In this document: piece by piece, positions 58,312 to 64,000 of the stretch
Numbering within the stretch: the first letter of the stretch is position 1
How the letters are laid out: each line of letters begins with the position of its first letter
Source of the DNA: Candidatus Obscuribacterales bacterium
GTDB taxonomy: Bacteria > Cyanobacteriota > Vampirovibrionia > Obscuribacterales > Obscuribacteraceae
DNA: 64,000 bases
NCBI GenBank assembly: GCA_020634035.1
Contig: JACKCM010000002.1
Coordinates: 496,001 to 560,000 of the forward strand
Reading direction: 5' to 3'
The notes under the pieces: model-generated
What the model was told of the DNA's origin: nothing
The model's database searches: none
What the model saw: only the letters and a program-made list of their open reading frames with translations
Translations under genes and position numbers: made by a program

Positions 58312-59481
58312 ATGAAATTTGAAGAGAGATTCGAAGCGCTTTGTGATATAGCCATGGTCGATGGTCATGCTCATTCCCTCAGGAGAGCCGACATTGAAGT
58401 AACCGGTTCAATTTTTCGCACCGCTTTTTCCGAATCTCGGCAAAGAGGTATTCTCGAAGATCATTTGCTTCATTCGCTCAGCTATCGCGACTTATTGATT
58501 CGTGTCTGCCAGACCGCTTTTGACGACTGTCAATCCGACGCCTCAGGAGGCGAGCTTGAAACTTTCTATCTATCGAAGCGCGCTGAAACCGAACCGGCAT
58601 CTCTTATTCAGCGCTTACTCGCCCGGGCCAATATAAGTCAGTTTTTAATTGATGATGGCTATGGCGAAGACACAACTATGCTTTCTCTTCAGGAACTCAG
58701 TCAGGTTCTTGGAAAACCGGTGCACAGGGTGCTCAGAATCGAGACCGAACTGGAGGACCTGCTTGGAAAGGTCAGCACCATCCAGGCAGTGTTGGAAGGC
58801 TTTCAAGAAAGGGTCGACGCCGACAGTTCTATCCGCGCCCTCAAGACCATAGCCGCCTACCGTGGCGGCCTCGAGCTGCAAACCGTGACCGAAGCGGAAG
58901 CTCGTGATGAACTTGATTTCGTTAAGTGGAGAAACAAAGGTGGGTCGACCGCAGTCCGTCTTGAGGGCACCAAGATGCATCACTATCTTCTCGGAGAGGC
59001 TTTTGCCGTCGCCCGGGAAAAACAGTTGCCTGTGCAGGTACATTGTGGTTTCGGAGACAGTGATCTGATTTTAAATCGGGCCAATCCCGCTAAGATGACC
59101 GCCGTTTTCAAAGAGCCAAGATATGATCAGGTCAATTTCGTACTCTTGCATTGTTTCCCCTATGTAAAAGAGGCGGCTTATCTGGCTTCGGTCTTTTCTT
59201 CTGTCCATCTCGATCTTTCGCTGGCACCGATAATGGTATCACCGGCGATGCAGCAGTTCTATCGCGAGGCGCTCTCGGTCGCTCCTCTTAGCAAGATAAT
59301 GGCAGGCACTGACGGACATAGCTTTCCTGAAGCCTATTTCTACGGAGCCCGCTCTACTAGAAAAGGGCTGGCCTATGCCCTGGCCTCCCTTGAAGAAGAA
59401 GGCTACCTGTCCGAAAAGGAAGGTAGCCTCTATGGCAATCGCATTCTCTGTGAGAACTCTCAGGAACTCTACAGGCTCTGA
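58312..59481 (+). CDS. Amidohydrolase, FluG N-terminal-domain type
   Basis: 389 residues, ATG 50 bases after the GS gene. TIM-barrel amidohydrolase of the amidohydrolase-2 group: MVDGHAHSLR (HxH metal site), LPVQVHCGFGDSDLI (His on strand 5), VLLHCFPYVKEAAYL and KIMAGTDGHSFPEAYFYGAR (Asp on strand 8). The metal ligands are complete. FluG in fungi and NodGS in plants fuse this domain to a C-terminal glutamine synthetase; here they are separate adjacent genes. A combined hydrolysis-resynthesis of gamma-glutamyl compounds is a reasonable guess. Confidence 0.87.
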   Translation: MKFEERFEALCDIAMVDGHAHSLRRADIEVTGSIFRTAFSESRQRGILEDHLLHSLSYRDLLIRVCQTAFDDCQSDASGGELETFYLSKRAETEPASLIQRLLARANISQFLIDDGYGEDTTMLSLQELSQVLGKPVHRVLRIETELEDLLGKVSTIQAVLEGFQERVDADSSIRALKTIAAYRGGLELQTVTEAEARDELDFVKWRNKGGSTAVRLEGTKMHHYLLGEAFAVAREKQLPVQVHCGFGDSDLILNRANPAKMTAVFKEPRYDQVNFVLLHCFPYVKEAAYLASVFSSVHLDLSLAPIMVSPAMQQFYREALSVAPLSKIMAGTDGHSFPEAYFYGARSTRKGLAYALASLEEEGYLSEKEGSLYGNRILCENSQELYRL

Positions 59482-59483
59482 AA

Positions 59484-60545
59484 TTACATCAGGGATTGCA
59501 TGATCTCATCGAGGGTCTCTTTCGGCGGTCTCAGATCTTTTTCTTGCAGACTGGCCAGTGGTGCGTCCACCAGATTTTTGATCTGGGAGAAATCCGGAAT
59601 ATGCTCATCGAAATAGATCAGACCGGTTAAAAGGGTCTTGTCACGATGGGACTGGTGGATGGCATGGTCGGCGGCGAAGCGGTCAGTGGGATCATAGTCC
59701 TTGCCAAGCTTCTTGAGCTGCAGTACCGAGCCGTCGTGCATCGTCACATCACGAACGTCACCTTCTTCGTAGTCCACTGTGATCTGTTCATAGAATGGCA
59801 CATAGCCGATTTCATGCAGCGGAGTGTCGATCTCTTTGGCGTGTTTGTAGCTCTTGGTGGAACCCTCATGGTTGTTGAAGGTTACACAGGGGCTGATCAC
59901 ATCGATGATCGCGGTGCCGTTATGAGAGACCGCTGCTTTCAAAAGTGATACCAGCTGTCTGGGGTCTCCGGCAAAAGAGCGAGCCACGAAGCCGCAACCG
60001 AGTTCGATGGCGAGGCCACAGAGATCGATGGCTGTCAGTTGATTGATGGTGCCGTCCTTGAGGGTGGAGCCCCGGTCCGAAGTGGCCGAGAACTGTCCTT
60101 TGGTCAAGCCGTAGACACCATTATTTTCGATGATATAAATCACCGGCAGGTTGCGTCGGATCATATGACCGAACTGACCGAGCCCGATACTGGCTGAGTC
60201 TCCGTCTCCACTGACCCCGAGAAGAATCAGGTTCTTGTTTGCCATGTTAGTGCCGGTGGCGATTGAGGGCATTCTTCCATGAACAGAGTTGAAACCGTGG
60301 GAGCGGTTCAAGAAGTAGGCCGGGGTCTTGCTTGAGCAGCCGATGCCGCTGAGCTTGACCACATCATGGGGCTCTATCGAGAGTTCCCAGAAGGCTTTGA
60401 TGATCTGGCTGGTGATAGCGTCATGTCCGCAGCCGTCACAGAGTGTGGAGGGCAAGCCCCGGTAATCGGCTAAGGTCAGACCAAGCTTGTTGGTTGCCGG
60501 CGGTTTGCCTTGGGGAGCAGTTTTTTGTGCTGTTGTTTCGGCCAT
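59484..60545 (-). CDS. korB: 2-oxoacid:ferredoxin oxidoreductase, beta subunit
   Basis: 353 residues. ThDP-binding subunit: STLCDGCGHDAI and GIGCSSKTP supply three cysteines and ISPCVTFNNHEG the fourth for the 4Fe-4S cluster; VSGDGDSASIGLGQFGHMIR and YIIENNGVYGLTKGQ form the ThDP/Mg site. With KorA it oxidises 2-oxoglutarate (or a related 2-oxoacid) to the acyl-CoA, passing electrons to ferredoxin, or runs in reverse. It starts 5 bases after korA, with AGGA before the ATG. The 2-oxoglutarate specificity is likely from the gamma-alpha fusion of the partner but not certain. Confidence 0.9.
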   Translation of the reverse strand: MAETTAQKTAPQGKPPATNKLGLTLADYRGLPSTLCDGCGHDAITSQIIKAFWELSIEPHDVVKLSGIGCSSKTPAYFLNRSHGFNSVHGRMPSIATGTNMANKNLILLGVSGDGDSASIGLGQFGHMIRRNLPVIYIIENNGVYGLTKGQFSATSDRGSTLKDGTINQLTAIDLCGLAIELGCGFVARSFAGDPRQLVSLLKAAVSHNGTAIIDVISPCVTFNNHEGSTKSYKHAKEIDTPLHEIGYVPFYEQITVDYEEGDVRDVTMHDGSVLQLKKLGKDYDPTDRFAADHAIHQSHRDKTLLTGLIYFDEHIPDFSQIKNLVDAPLASLQEKDLRPPKETLDEIMQSLM

Positions 60546-60550
60546 GGATC

Positions 60551-62377
60551 CTAGTTCTCCTGTTCAACGATGTGTTCAGTAATAAACTGAGCATCTATCG
60601 GTAAGCCGTTGTAGTGACGAATGGACTTGAGCTTGGTGGCGAGCATCGGATACTCGAGCCTGATCAGGTCGAGCATCTGACCGTCGCGGTTCTGCTCTAC
60701 GACATAGACCGTTTCATGGGCGTCCACGAAGTCTTTTACCTTTTCTGTGAAAGGCAGAGCGCGGATTCTCAGATAGCTGGTCGGGATCTTTTGTTCATTC
60801 AGTTGATCGCGGCTTTCGACCACGGCCCAGTGAGTGGAACCAAATGCGATGATTCCGATTTTGGCGTCTTTTTCGTTTTCGACAATGCCTTGCGGAACCA
60901 GCTTCTTGGCGTATTCCCACTTGCGCTTGAGGCGGTCCATGAGCTGGACATAGTCATCGGCTTTTTCAGTGTAGCCGGCGTTCTCGTTATGACCGGAACC
61001 TCTGGTGAAATAAGCTGCTTTTTCATGGGGGGTGCCGGGCAGGGTTCTGTAAGGTATGGCGTCACCGTCCACATCTTTGTATCTGGCGAAACCGCCCAGT
61101 CTCTCAAGATCTTCGGCGGAGAGAACTTTGCCTCTGTCGAAGGGCTCGGAAGGATAACTGAAGGGATCCGACATCCAGTTGTTCATGCCCAGATCGAGAT
61201 CGGTAAGCACGAAAACCGGTGTCTGCAAGCGCTCGGCCATGTCGAAAGCTTTCATAGAAAACTCGTAGCATTCTTCTACCGAACCGGGCAGAAGGATGGG
61301 ATGCTTGGTGTCTCCATGGGAGAGGAAATAGGTGCTGATCAAATCTCCCTGGGCTGTTCTTGTGGGCAGTCCTGTGGAGGGACCGACTCTCTGGATATCG
61401 AAGATCACAGTCGGAATCTCGGCGAAGTAACCGTATCCGGTGAATTCCGACATCAAAGAGATACCGGGACCAGAGGTGGCGGTCATCGATCTTGCTCCGG
61501 ACCAACCGGCACCCAGAGCCATTCCTACTGCTGCCAGTTCGTCTTCGGCTTGCACCACTGCAAAAGTGTTCTTGCCGGTCTCTTTGTCTTTTCTGTATTT
61601 TTCCAGGTAGTCTATCAACTGTTCACAGACGCTGGAGGAAGGGGTTATCGGGTACCAGCTCACCACCGAGACTCCGGCGAAGAGACAGCCAATTGCACAG
61701 GCACCGTTGCCATCGATGATTATCTTTCCACTGGTTTTGTTTAGAGGGCTGAGAGTGAAAGGGTCTTCTTTTTTGAGGTTCTCACTGGCCCATTTACGAC
61801 CGATGTTGGCAGCATTGATATTGAGATCGATAGCTTTTGCTTTGCCTTCGAACTGCTGACGAATCGCTTTTTCGATTTCGTCATTGTCAATGTCGAGCAG
61901 GTGAGCCAGTACACCCACATAGATGATGTTGGTGAGCAGCTTCTTCAGTTTGACATTGGTGGTAGCTTCGGCAGCAAGGTCGCCGAAGGGCACTTGATAA
62001 TGCTTGACGTCATCCCGGACTTTGTCCAGGGCCAGTTCGACAGGACTGACACAAAGGGCTCCCGGACGCAGTGACTTGACATCGTCGATGGCGGTCTGGG
62101 GATTCATGGCCACGAGTATGTCCACATCTCTGGTGCGGGCGATGTATCCGTCTTTGCTAACCCGGATGGTGAACCAGGTGGGCAGTCCCATGATATTGGA
62201 TGGGAAGAGGTTCTTGCCGCTCACCGGAATCCCCATCTGGAAGATCGAGCGCATCAGGACTGTGTTCGAAGATTGGCTTCCTGAACCGTTTACCGTCGCT
62301 ACGTGGATGGAGAAGTTGTTGACTATTTGACCTTTTTGATCGATTTTTTCTTTGCTGTTTGCAGCTAATGTTTTCAC
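60551..62377 (-). CDS. korA: 2-oxoacid:ferredoxin oxidoreductase, fused gamma-alpha subunit
   Basis: 608 residues, GTG start without a clear Shine-Dalgarno. Residues about 20-200 are the gamma domain (VNGSGSQSSNTVLMRSIFQM, DILVAMNPQTAIDDVKSLRP), the rest the alpha domain (GNGACAIGCLFAGVSVVSWY, PITPSSSVCEQL, VQAEDELAAVGMALGAGWSG, ARSMTATSGPGISLMSEF, SHGDTKHPILLPGSVEECYE). The fused gamma-alpha form is typical of 2-oxoglutarate and some pyruvate oxidoreductases in anaerobes, actinobacteria and others. Complete and paired with KorB. Confidence 0.92.
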   Translation of the reverse strand: MKTLAANSKEKIDQKGQIVNNFSIHVATVNGSGSQSSNTVLMRSIFQMGIPVSGKNLFPSNIMGLPTWFTIRVSKDGYIARTRDVDILVAMNPQTAIDDVKSLRPGALCVSPVELALDKVRDDVKHYQVPFGDLAAEATTNVKLKKLLTNIIYVGVLAHLLDIDNDEIEKAIRQQFEGKAKAIDLNINAANIGRKWASENLKKEDPFTLSPLNKTSGKIIIDGNGACAIGCLFAGVSVVSWYPITPSSSVCEQLIDYLEKYRKDKETGKNTFAVVQAEDELAAVGMALGAGWSGARSMTATSGPGISLMSEFTGYGYFAEIPTVIFDIQRVGPSTGLPTRTAQGDLISTYFLSHGDTKHPILLPGSVEECYEFSMKAFDMAERLQTPVFVLTDLDLGMNNWMSDPFSYPSEPFDRGKVLSAEDLERLGGFARYKDVDGDAIPYRTLPGTPHEKAAYFTRGSGHNENAGYTEKADDYVQLMDRLKRKWEYAKKLVPQGIVENEKDAKIGIIAFGSTHWAVVESRDQLNEQKIPTSYLRIRALPFTEKVKDFVDAHETVYVVEQNRDGQMLDLIRLEYPMLATKLKSIRHYNGLPIDAQFITEHIVEQEN

Positions 62378-62508
62378 TGTTCGAATACCATTTACCAGTT
62401 GGGACCAGCGTTAAGTTCTAAAGTTTATCAACTCTGCGCACGAAACTGACGCGATTTAACTATTTCGCAAAGCAATTTGACTGACTATTTATCTCTTATG
62501 TAAAAGAT

Positions 62509-62532
62509 TTGATATATTGATATCTTGATCGC
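62509..62532. repeat. Three 8-bp direct repeats TTGATATA/TTGATATC/TTGATCGC
   Basis: TTGAT recurs at 62509, 62517 and 62525 with exact 8-base spacing, in the AT-rich space between the ThDP enzyme stop and korA. It may be a small operator for korAB, or chance in AT-rich DNA. The rest of 62378-62541 shows no gene and no convincing promoter. Confidence 0.3.
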
Positions 62533-62541
62533 GGTTGCGGC

Positions 62542-64000
62542 TCAGACCACAACGTCCACTTCCAGAAGGCGCGGTCCTTTGGTCTCGAAGAGCCGCGATA
62601 TGGCTGGCTCCAGGTCGCCAAAGGTACGGACCGATTCTCCCTGAATGCCGAAGCCTTCGGCAAGCTGCTTGAGATCGATTCTAGGATCCGAGAACTGCCA
62701 GCGCAAAGCTTTTTTCGTTGGGGCCGAAGGGGCTATCTTGAGAGAGTGGACCCCCTGGGTCTTGGCGATGATGAATTTAGAATTGAGCTGGTAGTGACCG
62801 GCGGTCCAGAGCGCCTGGGGATAGCCCAGGAAGGACTCGTCACCGGTGATACAGATGACAGGAATATCTTTGCCCGCCCACTGTATTCCCATAGTTGCGC
62901 CCGAGGCATAGCCCGAGACACCGCTGGTGGAGGAAAAGAACGAAGAGCCGCTCTCCAGGCTGAGAACCTCGAAGGGTTGGCAGGATGCTTCGTTGATATC
63001 CGAGACGATAACTGACTTCTGGGGTCTGGTTCCGTCAAGAATTCTGAGCAGCCAGAATAACGGGGTCTGACTGTTTGGATCAGGAAAATTGAGCGCGGTT
63101 TCGAATTTTTGCCGCTTCTCGGCAATCTCTGAGATGGTGTTTCTTGCCCTGACATTGGCAGCTTTCAACCAACTCTTGTCCACCTGAAGCTGGAGTTCAG
63201 CCCTGAGGCGCGACAGGGTTTCGGCTATATCAGCCTGGATGGCTAGATTTGAACGCAGGGTCTTGCCTGCCAGCTTGCCGTCCATATTGATCTGGATGGC
63301 GATGCCGTTGTCCGGCAAAAGTGAAGGACCGTCGGTTCTAGAAGGCAGGCGGTTCTGTACTCCAAGCAGGAGGAAAAGGTCGTGTTTGCTCAACAAATTG
63401 CTCGCTTCTTTCGAGTTGAGCGGTAGCACTCCGTGAAAATGCGGGTGACGATTGGGAAAGTTGACGCCTGTTGGCAGCGGTTCTGAGAAGACCGGACAGC
63501 CAAGCACATCGGAGATAAGCACCACCTCTTTGCGCGCTCTGTATTGCGAAACTTCATTACCCGAAATAATGCATGGACTGTGACTTTCGGTCAGCTTCTG
63601 GACTATTTTCGCCACAGAGTTTTCGTCGGCCGCTCCCTGGGGGCTGGATACCGGCGGTGTCATCACCTGGGCCCTGGCTGTGGAGAGCGAGAGGTTTATA
63701 GGAATAGAGAGAACCACCGGACCCTTGGGAGGGGTCAGCGCCTCGTGAAATGCACGACGAATCAAGCGACAGACTTCTCTGGCGGTACGGGCTTCGGCCA
63801 TGAATTTGCAGACCGAACTGGCCATCTTGTGGTGTTCCACAGCCAGCGGGGGGTCTTCGTTGAGCAGATAAGAGTCTTCCTGGTCGGCAAGGATAATCAC
63901 CGGTGTCTGGGAGCGATAGGCCGAATAAATAGCCGGAATGGCGTTGAGCAAGCCCTGACCGGAGACCAGGTTGACCACTGAAGGCAACGAAGTCGCCTGG
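62542..64000 (-). CDS. ThDP-dependent decarboxylase-like protein (5' end outside window)
   Basis: The frame stays open to the window edge (QATSLPSVVNLVSGQGLLNA), so the annotated piece lacks the first ~80 residues, including the catalytic Glu of the Pyr domain. Visible: TPVIILADQ, PPKGPVVLSIPINL (end of Pyr domain), a middle domain, then SGVSGYASGATMGIQWAG and ITGDESFLGYPQALWTAGHY in the PP domain. It resembles benzoylformate decarboxylase and acetolactate-synthase relatives. The metal-diphosphate motif is odd: GDG is GDE and the following N-N/N-T ligands read KTQG, so cofactor binding may be weakened. It lies upstream of korAB on the same strand. Confidence 0.75.
   Translation of the reverse strand, partial: QATSLPSVVNLVSGQGLLNAIPAIYSAYRSQTPVIILADQEDSYLLNEDPPLAVEHHKMASSVCKFMAEARTAREVCRLIRRAFHEALTPPKGPVVLSIPINLSLSTARAQVMTPPVSSPQGAADENSVAKIVQKLTESHSPCIISGNEVSQYRARKEVVLISDVLGCPVFSEPLPTGVNFPNRHPHFHGVLPLNSKEASNLLSKHDLFLLLGVQNRLPSRTDGPSLLPDNGIAIQINMDGKLAGKTLRSNLAIQADIAETLSRLRAELQLQVDKSWLKAANVRARNTISEIAEKRQKFETALNFPDPNSQTPLFWLLRILDGTRPQKSVIVSDINEASCQPFEVLSLESGSSFFSSTSGVSGYASGATMGIQWAGKDIPVICITGDESFLGYPQALWTAGHYQLNSKFIIAKTQGVHSLKIAPSAPTKKALRWQFSDPRIDLKQLAEGFGIQGESVRTFGDLEPAISRLFETKGPRLLEVDVVV

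Noticed and set aside
60614..61744. 376-codon plus-strand ORF opposite korA
   Set aside because: The minus strand encodes a textbook KorA with all motifs; the plus frame has no recognisable domain and is a codon-bias shadow.

Overview
The window is a dense, gene-rich bacterial chromosome segment of roughly balanced base composition (judged by eye, not computed). No gap between genes exceeds 300 bases. I saw no tRNA, rRNA, insertion sequence, CRISPR array or riboswitch. The cell is probably diderm: there are many signal peptides, lipoproteins, a LolA-like/DUF1571 protein, a TonB-C-like protein and Tad-type pseudopilin proteins. Ferredoxin-linked 2-oxoacid oxidoreductase with a fused gamma-alpha subunit, many TPR proteins, HTTM proteins and frequent TTG/GTG starts would fit an uncultured lineage such as the non-photosynthetic Cyanobacteria (Melainabacteria/Obscuribacterales type). 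That placement is inference and no marker gene proves it.

Layout. Bases 1-2.7 kb (+): the end of a Ppx/GppA-HD phosphatase and an MscS channel. Bases 2.7-6.2 kb (-): a tight five-gene operon encoding a heme-oxygenase-like enzyme, an exported DUF1571/LolA-like protein, an isoprenylcysteine-methyltransferase-like membrane protein, an exported SRPBCC protein and a lipoprotein with an acyl-carrier-like fold that lacks the carrier serine. Bases 6.4-13.8 kb (+): a seven-gene operon resembling a small-molecule or lipid pathway (Cys-nucleophile hydrolase, enolase-superfamily enzyme, GH3 adenylating enzyme, three extended SDRs, Mpo1/DUF962 protein). Bases 13.9-23.7 kb (+): two tandem His-rich membrane proteins, a small anchored protein, two GT-C-type membrane glycosyltransferases and an exported TldD protease with a metal-site-less paralogue.

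Bases 23.7-29.1 kb and 36.5-38.9 kb hold three HTTM (gamma-carboxylase-like/SdpB-like) membrane proteins, one fused to a DCC thiol-oxidoreductase domain. They come with four mutually homologous single-span companion proteins that may correspond to SdpA, and with TPR proteins beside them. Between these loci (29.2-34.8 kb, -) lies a Tad-like operon: a TadE protein, a very large TadG/vWA protein, and a TadE-like anchor carrying about 170 Gly-Pro-X collagen-like triplets. A convincing bidirectional terminator and a sigma70-like promoter bound this operon.

Bases 39-41.4 kb (-): TrmJ and a polytopic membrane protein. Bases 41.5-49 kb (+): an exported alpha/beta hydrolase, an exported TPR-thioredoxin, an exported caspase-fold protein with neither catalytic residue, a GH31 glucosidase and an acyl-CoA ligase. 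Bases 49-56.2 kb (+): a NarL-type regulator, Na+/H+ antiporter, fumarase, FIST protein, TonB-C-like protein and a Memo-AMMECR1 fusion. Bases 56.2-59.5 kb: an M48-like protein with a broken HExxH, then a glutamine synthetase and amidohydrolase pair equivalent to the two halves of eukaryotic FluG. Bases 59.5-64 kb (-): KorB, KorA (gamma-alpha fusion) and a ThDP enzyme that runs off the window end.

A recurring theme is catalytically dead paralogues kept beside envelope functions: TldD-like, caspase-like, M48-like and ACP-like proteins. The three HTTM/companion loci, the five-gene envelope operon and the collagen-like Tad operon are the best candidates for undescribed systems.
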